From: an uncultured Winogradskyella sp.
Lineage (GTDB): Bacteria > Bacteroidota > Bacteroidia > Flavobacteriales > Flavobacteriaceae
Assembly (NCBI RefSeq): GCF_947498005.1
Contig: NZ_CANMIW010000003.1
Span: forward strand, 248,001 to 312,000
DNA: 64,000 bases
Reading direction: 5' to 3'
Shown: piece by piece, positions 26,502-36,187 of the stretch
Layout of the letters: the number at the start of each line of letters is the position of its first letter
Numbering within the stretch: the first letter of the stretch is position 1
Position numbers and translations under genes: made by a program
The notes under the pieces: generated by a model
Told to the model about the DNA's origin: nothing
Databases searched by the model: none
The model's input: only the letters and a program-made list of their open reading frames with translations

Positions 26502-27935
26502 ATGTTTTTTAACTCGATAGAATTTTTTGTATTTCTACCAATTGTATTTGGGCTATACTGGCTTATTGGTGGTAAAAATATAAAACTTCAAAATATTGTT
26601 GTTGCAGCTGCCAGTTACGTATTTTACGGGTGGTGGGATTGGAGATTTCTTTCGCTAATCCTTTTTAGTTCTTTAGTGGATTACTCAATAGGTATTGCGT
26701 TAGGAAAAAAAGACAAACCATCTACTAGAAAAATTTTACTATGGATTAGTATATGTGTTAATTTAGGATTCTTAGGTTTCTTTAAATATTACAATTTTTT
26801 TGTAGACAGCTTGGTGAATTCTTTCACGTTTTTTGGTTCAGATTTAAGTATCAATACACTAAATATTATATTACCTGTAGGTATAAGTTTCTACACGTTT
26901 CAAACTCTAAGTTATACTATAGATGTTTACAATAAAAAGCTAGAACCAACTAAAGATTTTGTTGGTTTTATGGCATTTGTTAGTTTTTTTCCGCAGTTAG
27001 TTGCAGGTCCTATTGAAAGAGCAACTAATTTATTACCTCAATTTTCTATAGAGCGAAAGTTTGATTATAGAAACGCGGTAGATGGTCTTAGACAAGTACT
27101 TTGGGGATTATTCAAGAAAATAGTTATTGCTGATAACTGTGCAAAATATGCTAATATTATTTTTAATAACCATACAGAATATAATGGTAGCACACTCCTA
27201 CTTGGTGCCTTTTTCTTTGCATTCCAAATTTATGGTGACTTCTCAGGATATTCTGATATTGCCATTGGTATTTCAAGGTTATTTGGTTTTGAATTAAAGC
27301 GAAACTTTGCATTTCCATATTTCTCTAGAGATATAGCTGAGTTTTGGAGAAGATGGCATATCTCATTATCAACATGGTTTAGAGACTACTTATACATTCC
27401 ATTAGGTGGAAGTCGAGGTGGCTTATCTATGAAAATACGTAATACATTTATAATTTTTATTGTCAGTGGTTTTTGGCATGGTGCTAATTGGACCTTTGTA
27501 ATTTGGGGAGCTTTAAATGCTATATACTTTTTACCTTTATTACTTACTAATAAAAATAGAGTCAATACAAACTTAGTTGCAGAAGGGAAGTATTTTCCAA
27601 GCTTAAGAGAGTTTTGGCAAATGGGAGTTACCTTTTTTATAACCTTAATTGCTTGGGTATTTTTTAGAGCAGACAATGTTTCTCACGCTGTATCATATCT
27701 TCATCATACTTTTAATACGTCATTATTTTCTTGGGTTCAAATATTTCCGGCAACGATACTAAGTTTAGTACTCTTTTTTATAGCCGTGGAATGGCTTGGC
27801 AGATCTAATGAATATGCTATTGCTAAAGTAGATTTTCTAAAAAAACCATTACGTTGGGCATTTTATATTCTACTAATAGTATTAATGTTTGCTTTTACAG
27901 GTGAAGAACAACAATTTATATACTTTCAATTTTAA
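26502..27935 (+). CDS. MBOAT family O-acyltransferase 2
   Basis: A 477-residue MBOAT with the full consensus: MFFNSIEFFVFLPIV start, SYVFYGWWDWRFL, AGPIERATNLLPQF, H286 in FWRRWHISLSTWFRDYLYIPLGG, and the catalytic H326 in SGFWHGANW. The C-terminus is EEQQFIYFQF, nearly the same as copy 1. It follows the SGNH gene by 39 nt and precedes a second SGNH gene by 3 nt. The two tandem MBOAT/SGNH pairs suggest two distinct acylations of the same polymer, or duplication with divergence. Its acyl donor may be acetyl-CoA, as for AlgI-type proteins. Confidence 0.9.
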   Translation: MFFNSIEFFVFLPIVFGLYWLIGGKNIKLQNIVVAAASYVFYGWWDWRFLSLILFSSLVDYSIGIALGKKDKPSTRKILLWISICVNLGFLGFFKYYNFFVDSLVNSFTFFGSDLSINTLNIILPVGISFYTFQTLSYTIDVYNKKLEPTKDFVGFMAFVSFFPQLVAGPIERATNLLPQFSIERKFDYRNAVDGLRQVLWGLFKKIVIADNCAKYANIIFNNHTEYNGSTLLLGAFFFAFQIYGDFSGYSDIAIGISRLFGFELKRNFAFPYFSRDIAEFWRRWHISLSTWFRDYLYIPLGGSRGGLSMKIRNTFIIFIVSGFWHGANWTFVIWGALNAIYFLPLLLTNKNRVNTNLVAEGKYFPSLREFWQMGVTFFITLIAWVFFRADNVSHAVSYLHHTFNTSLFSWVQIFPATILSLVLFFIAVEWLGRSNEYAIAKVDFLKKPLRWAFYILLIVLMFAFTGEEQQFIYFQF

Positions 27936-27938
27936 ATC

Positions 27939-28856
27939 ATGAAGAAATTCTTAAAAAATATATTAGTATTTTTTCTTCTAGCTTTAATAGTTGGAGAAAT
28001 TGTCGTTAGAATGACACATACCATGTCAGATATTCCTCAACGTACTATTGATGAGCATGGAATACAAAAGTATTATCCTAATCAAGACGGTTATTGGAAA
28101 GGTGGAGACCATAAATGGGACATTAATAAATTGGGTTGGCCAGGCGAATTACCTCAAAGTTACGATAATCTAATTATGGTGATTGGAGATTCGTTTATAG
28201 AAAACTTTATGAATCCTAATGAATGTCATCAGTCTGTATTTTTAAAACAGAATTTAGAATCTTATAATTTTATGGAAGCTGGCCGTTCTGGTGTCTCTTT
28301 AATTGAGGCTATGGAAATAAGCAAAAACCTAGACTCTTTAAAGCCTGTAAAAACTTTAGTATATGTTAATGACAACGATTTTTATGAAAGCATTGTTGAA
28401 GTTAAACCTATGCAAGACATAACACAATTAAATCTTAAAAGTAATACTATTGTTTACGGAGAAATGAAAGCTCCTGTTTTTAAAAAGATATTATACAACT
28501 GGAAATTGTTATATTATTTCTATACTCGATTTCCATTAAACAGTACTTCTGACGTCAAAGAAGAACCAGCTATTAAAAAAGTTGAAAATAAATCTGGATT
28601 AAAGTCTAAAGCCGAAGTAAGCCAATTAATAGAATACATTATTGAAAACTATAATGTTAGTAACAAAACATTTGTTTTTCATCCTAAGACTAATACTGAA
28701 ATAATTGAACTATGCAAACAAGCTGGTATCAATATAATTACTTTAGATTCTAGCAAAGATAATAAATCATGGACATTTGATTATGATAGACATTGGACCT
28801 GTTATGGACACGAACAAGTGGCCAAACAAATAGCAAATGCGTTATCAAAAAGTTAA
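27939..28856 (+). CDS. Membrane-anchored SGNH/AlgJ-like protein, partner of MBOAT 2
   Basis: A 305-residue protein with an N-terminal membrane segment (ILVFFLLALIVGEIVV, about 8-23). The nucleophile motif is MVIGDSFIENF (S85), and a D-x-H-W motif (D283, H285 in DRHWTCYGHE) recalls the AlgJ/AlgX type of SGNH domain more than the DxxH seen in its neighbour at 25497. The two SGNH proteins are therefore not close duplicates. It starts 3 nt after the MBOAT 2 stop and is predicted to transfer an acyl group to polymer in the periplasm. Confidence 0.7.
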   Translation: MKKFLKNILVFFLLALIVGEIVVRMTHTMSDIPQRTIDEHGIQKYYPNQDGYWKGGDHKWDINKLGWPGELPQSYDNLIMVIGDSFIENFMNPNECHQSVFLKQNLESYNFMEAGRSGVSLIEAMEISKNLDSLKPVKTLVYVNDNDFYESIVEVKPMQDITQLNLKSNTIVYGEMKAPVFKKILYNWKLLYYFYTRFPLNSTSDVKEEPAIKKVENKSGLKSKAEVSQLIEYIIENYNVSNKTFVFHPKTNTEIIELCKQAGINIITLDSSKDNKSWTFDYDRHWTCYGHEQVAKQIANALSKS

Positions 28857-28871
28857 TATTGAATTTAAGAA

Positions 28872-29945
28872 ATGAAGAGTCAATCTAAAATAAAAATAAT
28901 GTTTATTCTGCCATCGCTAAGTGCTGGTGGAGCAGAACGTGTTATTTCCTTTGTCTCTCAAAGTATTGATAAAAACAAATTTCAGCCATTACTTGTTGTT
29001 GCCGGTTTTGAAAAAGATTCGGCTTACGATGTAAGTAATGTTGATGTCGTTTACCTTAACAAACCAAGAATTCTTACTGCATTACCGTCTATAGTTGGTA
29101 CAATTAGAAAACACAAACCACAAGTTGTTGTTAGTTCTATTTCTCATGTGAATACAGCCATGTCAATGCTTTCTCCATTTTTTAGAAAAACGAAATTTAT
29201 AGGTAGAGAAGCTACTGTTTTAAGTAAGAGAAGTAATGAAAAAAAAGCAAGACAATGGTCGCCTCTTCGATTATTACCTAATGGATTTAAAAATTTAGAT
29301 GCCATTATATGTCAATCTGAAGATATGGCTGAGGATATGATCACTAATTTCAATATCCCAAAAAGCCATATTCACGTTATCAATAATCCTATTTCAAATT
29401 TACCTAAGGTAAAACCCACTCAACCGTTTACTGACGTCCGAAAATTTATTACTGTCGGAAGATTAACTGAAGTAAAAGGCCATTTAAGATTATTAGATAT
29501 TCTTTCTAAATATAAGCAACCCTTTAAATATACCATTGTAGGTAATGGTGGTTTAAAAGATGAAATTTTTCAAAAAGCAAAAGATTTAAACATTTTTAAA
29601 CACATTGAACATGTTCCTTTCACTAACCAAGTAAATGACTACATCGCGCAACACGATTTATTTTTACAAGGCTCTTTTGTAGAAGGGTTTCCTAACGCAT
29701 TATTAGAAAGTTGTGTTGTTGGTACGCCTGTTATAGCATTTAAAGCACCAGGTGGCACTAAAGAAATTGTAGAGAATAACGTTAATGGTTATTTGGTAGA
29801 AACTGAAGACGAATATCTAGAGAAACTTAAGCTTACTGAGAATTGGAATCCTGAAATCGTTAGAGAATCGGTTTATAAAAAATTTAATAAAGAAGTAATT
29901 CTTCAACAATACGAAGCATTATTTACCAATATATTAAAAAAGTAA
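28872..29945 (+). CDS. Glycosyltransferase family 4 protein
   Basis: A 357-residue GT-B fold enzyme. The N-terminal motif is LPSLSAGGAERVISFVS. The middle has FITVGRLTEVKGHLRLLDI, and the C-terminal donor motif is FVEGFPNALLESCVVGTPVIAFKAPGG cut by the family EX7E pattern. It resembles GalNAc- or Glc-type GT4 enzymes of capsule loci, but the specificity cannot be read. It is part of the long co-directional run 22064-35831, 15 nt after the SGNH gene and 7 nt before the next glycosyltransferase. Confidence 0.85.
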   Translation: MKSQSKIKIMFILPSLSAGGAERVISFVSQSIDKNKFQPLLVVAGFEKDSAYDVSNVDVVYLNKPRILTALPSIVGTIRKHKPQVVVSSISHVNTAMSMLSPFFRKTKFIGREATVLSKRSNEKKARQWSPLRLLPNGFKNLDAIICQSEDMAEDMITNFNIPKSHIHVINNPISNLPKVKPTQPFTDVRKFITVGRLTEVKGHLRLLDILSKYKQPFKYTIVGNGGLKDEIFQKAKDLNIFKHIEHVPFTNQVNDYIAQHDLFLQGSFVEGFPNALLESCVVGTPVIAFKAPGGTKEIVENNVNGYLVETEDEYLEKLKLTENWNPEIVRESVYKKFNKEVILQQYEALFTNILKK

Positions 29946-29952
29946 CACTACA

Positions 29953-31098
29953 ATGAAACTAGGTATATTAATATATTCATTATCTGGAGGAGGCGCAGAA
30001 CGCGTGGTATCTTACTTAGTAACGTATTGTGTAAATAACGATATAGATGTTCATTTAATTTTGATGAATACAACTATAACTTATAACATTCCAGAAAACA
30101 CCAAAATTCATTATTTAGAAACATCAGAAGGAAATGAAAGCGGTATAAAAAAAGCTTTAAAGATTCCGTTACTAGCTTATAAATACGCTAAACTAGTAAA
30201 GAAATTACAATTAACGCATAGCTTAAGTTTTCTGACAAGACCTTCATTTATAAACGTTATTGCTAGTAAATTAACAAGCCATAATTTTAAAGTGATTACA
30301 AACGAAAGGGCCTTCCCTAGCCTACAATATAGTTACAAAGGATTTCAATCCTCGTTTAATAAAACATTGATTAAAGCACTTTATAAAAAGTCTGATTTAG
30401 TAATATCTAATTCGTATGGAAATGCAGGTGATTTAGTAGATAATTTTGAAGTGCCTTCAGAAAAAATGAAGGTAATTCACAACCCAATAGATTTAAGTAA
30501 AATTAAAGATGCTGAACCTAATACAACATTCTTTGATTCAGAAAAATTCAATATTATAACACTCGGTCGTTTAGATATAGGTAAAAATCACGAGATGCTT
30601 ATTAGAGCTGTGCACAAGTTGCAAAATCCTATATTGCGATTATATATTTTTGGCGTTGGAGATTTAAAAGAAGAATTTGAACTACTTATTGATGAGCTAG
30701 ATGTAAAGGATCAAGTTTTCTTAATGGGCTTTAATACAAATCCTTATCAATACCTTAAAACTGCTGATTTATTTATATTTGGATCAAACCATGAAGGTTT
30801 TCCAAATGTATTATTAGAAGCTATGGCTTGTGGTTTACCTATTCTAACCACAAATTGCCAGTCTGGTCCTAGTGAAATTATGGAACTAGAAACGGTCTTA
30901 GATGATATAATGATTACAGATTATGGAATTTTAGTTCCAATTAAAAATACAGACTTAATGGCTAAAGGAATTAACCATTTTGTAGACAATAAAACTTATG
31001 CTGACAGCTGTAGAAAAAACAGTAAACATCGAATAAAAGATTTTGAAAAAGACAGCATTTTAAAAAAATATATAGATCTAGTAAATAGCACAACCTAG
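29953..31098 (+). CDS. Glycosyltransferase family 4 protein
   Basis: A 381-residue GT-B enzyme starting LGILIYSLSGGGAERVVSYLV. It has the hinge FNIITLGRLDIGKNHEMLI and the C-terminal donor motif GSNHEGFPNVLLEAMACGLPI followed by CQSGPSEIM. The SGPSEI segment resembles WbnE/PglA-like GalNAc transferases, though this is only suggestive. It is directly downstream of a related GT4 gene and upstream of the asparagine-synthetase-like gene in the same operon. Confidence 0.85.
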   Translation: MKLGILIYSLSGGGAERVVSYLVTYCVNNDIDVHLILMNTTITYNIPENTKIHYLETSEGNESGIKKALKIPLLAYKYAKLVKKLQLTHSLSFLTRPSFINVIASKLTSHNFKVITNERAFPSLQYSYKGFQSSFNKTLIKALYKKSDLVISNSYGNAGDLVDNFEVPSEKMKVIHNPIDLSKIKDAEPNTTFFDSEKFNIITLGRLDIGKNHEMLIRAVHKLQNPILRLYIFGVGDLKEEFELLIDELDVKDQVFLMGFNTNPYQYLKTADLFIFGSNHEGFPNVLLEAMACGLPILTTNCQSGPSEIMELETVLDDIMITDYGILVPIKNTDLMAKGINHFVDNKTYADSCRKNSKHRIKDFEKDSILKKYIDLVNSTT

Positions 31099-31124
31099 GC
31101 TAATTAGATAAAACGAATTGAAGT

Positions 31125-33029
31125 ATGTGTGGAATAAACGGTATTATAACAAAAACCAATAGAAACAAGGAAGAAATTCTATCTGTTCTTAATGCTATGA
31201 ATGATTTAATCATACATAGAGGACCAGATCAAGATGGCTTATTTTCTGAAGAAAATGATCAGTTTACTGTTGGTATGGGAATGCGAAGATTATCTATTAT
31301 TGATTTATCTTCAGGTAAGCAACCAATTTTTTCAGACGATAAACAAATCGTTATTGTTTTTAATGGAGAAATTTATAACTACAAAATTATCAAAGCTAAA
31401 TTGTTGGCTGAAGGTGTTACGTTTAACACATCAAGTGATACTGAAGTTATACTAAAAGCCTACGAAAAATACGGTGTTGATGCTTTTAAGGAGCTTGATG
31501 GTATGTATGGATTTAGTATTTACGATAAAAACATAAACAAACTATTTATCGCACGAGATTTCTTTGGAGAAAAACCTTTGTACTACACACATACTGATAA
31601 AGAGTTTATTTGGGCATCAGAATTAAAATCTATTATTAACACCATAGATTTTACTCCTGAAATATCAAAAAAAGGATTGAATCTATATTTTAGATTAACC
31701 TATATACCTGCACCTCACACTATTTATGATAATATTTATAAGTTAGAAGCAAATCATTATATAGAGTATGACTTGGCGTCTCACAAAACAACAATTCATA
31801 AAATTAATGCAGAGCCTAAGCCAGTTGAGTCTAATATTTCTTTTGAAGACGCAAAAGCTAAAACTAAAGATTTAGTATATAAAAGTGTCGATAGTAGATC
31901 AATTGCAGATGTAGGTTTAGGTACGTTTTTATCTGGTGGCGTAGATTCTTCAATAATTTCACTTTGTTTAGCTCAGTCCACAGATAGAAAAATAGATACA
32001 TTCTCCATTGGCTTTAAAAAAGCATCTTATGATGAAACAGACAAATCTAGAGTTGTAGCAGATATGGTTAATGGTAATCATCATGAATTTATCATTGATG
32101 AGGATGACCTTAAAAATAACATACATGAGATTTTAGTTAATTTTGATGAGCCATTTTCAGACACAGCTGCATTACCAACACACTTATTATCAGAAAAAAC
32201 AAGAGAACACGTTACTGTTGCCTTAACAGGAGATGGTGGTGATGAAGTATTTGGTGGATATAACAAATATTACGTTGGTAAAATGAATAAAAGGTATACT
32301 GGTTTAATGCCAAAAGGCCTTCATAAAACAGTTTCTAAATTAAGTAACAAATACCTTATTAATAAGGATGATACGCGTGGTAAGAAATTTCAAATTAATA
32401 AAATGTTGAATGCCATTAACTACGATGGCGATTTTTATTGGGATATTATTTCTTTAGCAAACACAAGTAATCAGCTTGCAGAAATTATGTCTCCAGATTT
32501 TTATGATTCTAACATTTTTAAAGAATACAAAGACGTTTTAGGAAAACAAAAGATTGAATCTTTAACTGATTTTAGATCTGTAGATAAAATTTTAAGCTTA
32601 GAAGGCGGAATGCTTGCTAAAGTAGACAGAACTAGTATGATGACTTCTTTAGAATGTAGAGCACCATTTTTAAATAAAGAATTATGGGAATTTACTAACA
32701 CTTTGCCAGAAGACTACCTAATGAAAGGCTGGAATAAAAAGCATATATTAAAGGAAGCCTTTAAAGATCAATTCCCTGATGAATTTTTAGAAAAAAGTAA
32801 AAGAGGTTTTGGTTCACCTACTGGCGACTGGTTAAGACAAAGTCTTAGAAAAGAAATTGAAAGCTACATTGAGCCAGAACTATTAAAATCTCAAGGTATT
32901 TTTAATGTGGACGTGATTACTAAATTAGTTCAAGACCATTTAGATAGTAAAAAAGATAGTACGTTTAGAGTTTGGTCTTATTACTGTTTCCAGAAATGGT
33001 ATAAGTTCAATTATTTAAAGCAAAAGTAA
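31125..33029 (+). CDS. asnB: Asparagine synthetase-like glutamine amidotransferase
   Basis: A 634-residue class II amidotransferase. Cys2 is the glutaminase nucleophile (MCGINGIIT), with RGPDQDG and FNGEIYNY. The synthetase domain has the PP-loop LSGGVDSS, followed by SIGFKKASYDE and TGDGGDEVFGGY. Classical AsnB makes asparagine from aspartate, but within a polysaccharide operon such proteins often amidate a sugar carboxyl group; WbpS of Pseudomonas O6 antigen, which makes hexuronamide, is the known parallel. The locus makes uronic acids, so uronamide formation is a reasonable inference. The gene lies 26 nt after a GT4 gene and 6 nt before the next. Confidence 0.85.
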   Translation: MCGINGIITKTNRNKEEILSVLNAMNDLIIHRGPDQDGLFSEENDQFTVGMGMRRLSIIDLSSGKQPIFSDDKQIVIVFNGEIYNYKIIKAKLLAEGVTFNTSSDTEVILKAYEKYGVDAFKELDGMYGFSIYDKNINKLFIARDFFGEKPLYYTHTDKEFIWASELKSIINTIDFTPEISKKGLNLYFRLTYIPAPHTIYDNIYKLEANHYIEYDLASHKTTIHKINAEPKPVESNISFEDAKAKTKDLVYKSVDSRSIADVGLGTFLSGGVDSSIISLCLAQSTDRKIDTFSIGFKKASYDETDKSRVVADMVNGNHHEFIIDEDDLKNNIHEILVNFDEPFSDTAALPTHLLSEKTREHVTVALTGDGGDEVFGGYNKYYVGKMNKRYTGLMPKGLHKTVSKLSNKYLINKDDTRGKKFQINKMLNAINYDGDFYWDIISLANTSNQLAEIMSPDFYDSNIFKEYKDVLGKQKIESLTDFRSVDKILSLEGGMLAKVDRTSMMTSLECRAPFLNKELWEFTNTLPEDYLMKGWNKKHILKEAFKDQFPDEFLEKSKRGFGSPTGDWLRQSLRKEIESYIEPELLKSQGIFNVDVITKLVQDHLDSKKDSTFRVWSYYCFQKWYKFNYLKQK

Positions 33030-33035
33030 ATCATA

Positions 33036-34172
33036 ATGGAGAAAAAAAGAATATTACTTATAGCATCATTAGATGGTTCTCTCATTAGGTTTAGAGGCGA
33101 TTTTATCAAAAGTTTAGTTGATACTGGTTTTGAGGTTTTTACTGCTGCACCAGATTATTCAAATGAGTTTAAAGAAAAAATTTCGAACTTAGGAGCTACA
33201 CCTCTAGAATTTAAGTTACAAAGAACAGGATTAAATCCTTTTAAAGATTTTAAGTCAATATTAGAGTTAAAGTCTTTAATGAAAGACAACAAGATAGATT
33301 TAGTTTTCCCATATACTGTAAAGCCTGTAATTTATGGCTCTATGGCTGCTAATATGTGTAAAATCCCTGTGATATCATTAATCACAGGACTTGGATACAC
33401 CTTTACTGGTTTATCAACAAAAGCAAGAATTTTACAACGATTTAATGAAACATTATATAAGCTATCGATAAGAAAAAATAAAGTTATTGTATTTCAGAAT
33501 AAGGATGACCACCAATTGTTTGTAGATAGAAAAGTAATTTCAAAAAATCAAACTGTAGATTTCGTTAGTGGTTCTGGTGTTAATCTCGATCAATTCTCCT
33601 TTAAAGAAAAGAATGCCACAGATAAAGTCAGTTTCTTATTAGTTGCAAGATTAATAAAAGAAAAGGGTATTGCCTTATATATGGAAGCTGCTAAGATTTT
33701 AAAAGCAAAATACCCTAAGGCTGAATTTCACTTAATTGGTGTGCCCGAAACGTCCCCTTCTGCTATTAGTTTAGATGAGATTAATGATCTTCATAAGAAC
33801 GAAATTATTGTTTTTCATGGACCACAAACTAACATTCCCGAACATTTAAATGCTAGAGATATTTTTGTATTACCAAGCTATTACCGAGAAGGTTTACCAA
33901 GAACAACTTTAGAAGCCTGTGCTTGTGGTAATCCAATAATCACAACCGATTCAGTAGGTTGTAGAGAATCTGTAAAAGAAGGTATTAACGGTTTTTTAAT
34001 AGAGCCGCAAAGTTTAAAAGCTCTAATTGAGCCCATGGAATTCTTTATTACCAATCCTGAAAAAATTAAGGAAATGGGAATAAATAGTAGAAAATATGCT
34101 GAAGAACGCTTTGATGTGAATATCATAAACAATGATTTAATCACACTAATAAAGCGAGAGCTTAAAATGTAA
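33036..34172 (+). CDS. Glycosyltransferase family 4 protein (PglA/CapM-like)
   Basis: A 378-residue GT-B enzyme. The N-terminus LLIASLDGSLIRFRGDFIKSL and the segment FPYTVKPVIYGSMAAN with GLGYTFTG are characteristic of PglA/WbnE/CapM-like GT4 enzymes that act right after the initiating sugar transferase. The C-terminal donor motif is YREGLPRTTLEACACGNPII. The next gene (6 nt downstream) is the PglC-like initiating transferase, so this enzyme probably adds the second sugar of the repeat unit. Confidence 0.87.
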   Translation: MEKKRILLIASLDGSLIRFRGDFIKSLVDTGFEVFTAAPDYSNEFKEKISNLGATPLEFKLQRTGLNPFKDFKSILELKSLMKDNKIDLVFPYTVKPVIYGSMAANMCKIPVISLITGLGYTFTGLSTKARILQRFNETLYKLSIRKNKVIVFQNKDDHQLFVDRKVISKNQTVDFVSGSGVNLDQFSFKEKNATDKVSFLLVARLIKEKGIALYMEAAKILKAKYPKAEFHLIGVPETSPSAISLDEINDLHKNEIIVFHGPQTNIPEHLNARDIFVLPSYYREGLPRTTLEACACGNPIITTDSVGCRESVKEGINGFLIEPQSLKALIEPMEFFITNPEKIKEMGINSRKYAEERFDVNIINNDLITLIKRELKM

Positions 34173-34178
34173 TTAATT

Positions 34179-34805
34179 ATGAAACTTTATAGAAACTTTA
34201 TAAAACGTTTATTAGATTTTACTGCAGCATTAATTGGTTTAATTTTAATTTCTCCAATCTTTCTAATATTAATTATAATATTAAGTATTTCAAACAATGG
34301 AAAACCATTCTTTTATCAGAGAAGAACTGGTAAACATGGCAATATTTTCACAATTATTAAGCTTAAAACAATGACTGATAAAACTGATGCAAAAGGTGAA
34401 TTATTACCAGCATTAGAGCGTGTTACAAAAACAGGAGATATTTGTAGAAAATATTCTTTAGATGAAATACCACAGCTCATTAATATTCTAAAAGGAGATA
34501 TGAGTTTAATAGGTCCTCGCCCACTTTTACCAGAATATTTACAACATTATAATAAAGAACAAAATAGAAGACATGAGGTAATGCCAGGTATTACAGGTTG
34601 GGCGCAAATTAATGGTAGAAATACCATTTCTTGGGAAGAAAAATTTGAATACGATGTTTATTATGTAGACAACCAGTCATTTGTTTTTGATTTAAAAATT
34701 TTATGGCAAACATTCTATAAAGTAATTAAGAAAAGTGATATAAATAGCTCTGAAACCTTAGATATGCCAATGTTTACAGGTACAAAACCAGCACAAGACA
34801 ACTAA
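34179..34805 (+). CDS. Initiating sugar-phosphate transferase (PglC-like)
   Basis: A 208-residue monotopic phosphoglycosyl transferase of the small PglC class, without the extra N-terminal helices of WbaP. One N-terminal re-entrant segment (LLDFTAALIGLILISPIFLI) is followed by PFFYQRRTGKHGNIFTIIKLKTM, the catalytic Asp-Glu in YSLDEIPQLINILKGDMSLIGPRPLLPEYL, and PGITGWAQINGRN. It transfers a sugar 1-phosphate, probably the diamino or 4-amino sugar made by the enzymes at 36188-39204, to undecaprenyl phosphate at the inner face of the membrane, starting repeat-unit synthesis. Confidence 0.9.
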   Translation: MKLYRNFIKRLLDFTAALIGLILISPIFLILIIILSISNNGKPFFYQRRTGKHGNIFTIIKLKTMTDKTDAKGELLPALERVTKTGDICRKYSLDEIPQLINILKGDMSLIGPRPLLPEYLQHYNKEQNRRHEVMPGITGWAQINGRNTISWEEKFEYDVYYVDNQSFVFDLKILWQTFYKVIKKSDINSSETLDMPMFTGTKPAQDN

Positions 34806-34832
34806 TATTAATTTTAGAATAAGTTAATAATA

Positions 34833-35831
34833 ATGAGGGAAATTACAGAAAAGAACGAGTGGAATACTATTTTAGAACAAATTGAAAATTACGATTTTTA
34901 TCATACTTATGACTATCATAATATTTCTAAAAACAAGAATGAAACACCAATATTATTAACTTATACCGACGCAAAGTTTATAGTAGCCTTACCAATGTTA
35001 TTAAGACCAATACCTAATACTGAGTATTTCGATCTAACTTCCGTATATGGTTACGCTGGTCCAATTTCTAACATTGACATTAATTCTTCGAATTTTGAAG
35101 GTTTTAAAACAGCATTCAACACCTATCTTGAGTCCAAAAATATAGTTTCTGTTTTTAGTAGACTTCACCCTTATTTAAAGCAAGAAAAAATAATAGAAAA
35201 CTTAGGTGATACAATTAGTTTAGGTGAAGTAGTAAATATAGATATCTCATTACCAGTTGAGCAATCGCGCATGGCCTATGGAAAGTCTAATAAAAATCAA
35301 GTTAATAAATTAAGAAAACAATGCGAAGTTGTTAAAGCAGAATCTAAAGAAGAGATTTTAGAATTTGTAGATATTTATTACGAAAACATGAAACGTCTCG
35401 AAGCTAAAGAAAGTTATTTCTTTAGTAAAGAATACTTTCTTAACTTCATGGATATCAAAGATTTTGATACAGATATTTTATTAGTAAAGCATTTAGAAAC
35501 AGGCGAATTCATTGCTGGCTCTATGTTTGTAAAAACTAAAAACATTGTTCAATACCATTTATCTGGTACACGTACAGAGCATTTAAGATTAAAACCTTCA
35601 AAATTATTCTTAGATGAAATGCGCTTGCAGGCCACTGAACAAGGATACAAAGTCTTTAATCTTGGTGGTGGTTTAGGCAGTGAACAAGATTCATTATTTG
35701 AATTTAAGGCTTCGTTTTCAAAAGATTTCAGAACATTTAAAGTTTGGAAATATATAGTGAACCAAAAGGTTTATGATGAATTGTCTCAAGGAAAACCAGA
35801 TTCAGATTTCTTTCCTAAATATAGATCTTAA
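34833..35831 (+). CDS. FemAB/GNAT-like aminoacyl or acyl transferase
   Basis: A 332-residue protein. The N-terminal half has LTSVYGYAGPISN, and the C-terminal GNAT-like half has GKSNKNQVNKLRKQ, EFIAGSMFVKTKNIVQYHLSGT and a late FNLGGGLGSEQDSLFEFKASF, the pattern of FemAB-type peptidyltransferases found in exopolysaccharide loci. FemAB enzymes transfer amino acids from aminoacyl-tRNA to amino groups; here the acceptor could be a 4-amino sugar. It lies 27 nt after the pglC-like gene and ends the operon that starts at 22064. A weak hairpin follows at 35898-35920. Confidence 0.65.
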   Translation: MREITEKNEWNTILEQIENYDFYHTYDYHNISKNKNETPILLTYTDAKFIVALPMLLRPIPNTEYFDLTSVYGYAGPISNIDINSSNFEGFKTAFNTYLESKNIVSVFSRLHPYLKQEKIIENLGDTISLGEVVNIDISLPVEQSRMAYGKSNKNQVNKLRKQCEVVKAESKEEILEFVDIYYENMKRLEAKESYFFSKEYFLNFMDIKDFDTDILLVKHLETGEFIAGSMFVKTKNIVQYHLSGTRTEHLRLKPSKLFLDEMRLQATEQGYKVFNLGGGLGSEQDSLFEFKASFSKDFRTFKVWKYIVNQKVYDELSQGKPDSDFFPKYRS

Positions 35832-35897
35832 ATAGTCATTAAAATTCAATTCGATTTAATTAAAGAAATTAGGAATAAAACACAAAGATTGATTAAG

Positions 35898-35935
35898 CTA
35901 TTAGACTAATTATCTAATAGTTACATTATTTTTAT
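35898..35935 (+). terminator. Weak AT-rich hairpin after the FemAB-like gene
   Basis: Arms CTATTAGA (35898-35905) and TCTAATAG (35913-35920) pair perfectly with a 7-nt loop and are followed by TTACATTATTTTTATT. The stem is low in GC, so termination would be inefficient. Confidence 0.3.
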
Positions 35936-36079
35936 TAATTCGTCAAAATTGATGCGAATTAACTGCAAAAAGCATCAATTATCACTGCTTTTTATCTGAT
36001 TTATATACATTTACAAAAGGTGTTCAACATATATATCGTTTAAAGTAAACAGTTTATCGTAAATTATTATTTTTGTTTC

Positions 36080-36108
36080 TTTGTTTAAAGATTTAGGACT
36101 TATATTAG
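36080..36108 (+). promoter_or_regulatory. Candidate promoter for the 36188-42417 operon
   Basis: TTTG at 36080-36083, a 17-nt spacer, then TATATTAG at 36101-36108 (one mismatch to TAnnTTTG). It would leave a leader of about 70 nt before the aminotransferase gene. Confidence 0.35.
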
Positions 36109-36187
36109 CACCTCAAATGCTATTAATTAAATAGGTCCCAAACACCTTTAATTATAAACTTTAGGTACAAACTTAAAGAACTAACCT

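Larger units (their letters stand above)
35832..36187 (+). other. Intergenic region (356 nt) with weak terminator and promoter
   Basis: No gene is visible. An 8-bp AT-rich hairpin (CTATTAGA at 35898-35905, TCTAATAG at 35913-35920, 7-nt loop) followed by a T-rich run may end the upstream operon. A candidate promoter lies at 36080-36108. The leader after it contains TCCCAAACACC at about 36136-36146, only loosely like the ACCCAAAT motif found elsewhere in the locus. Confidence 0.4.
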
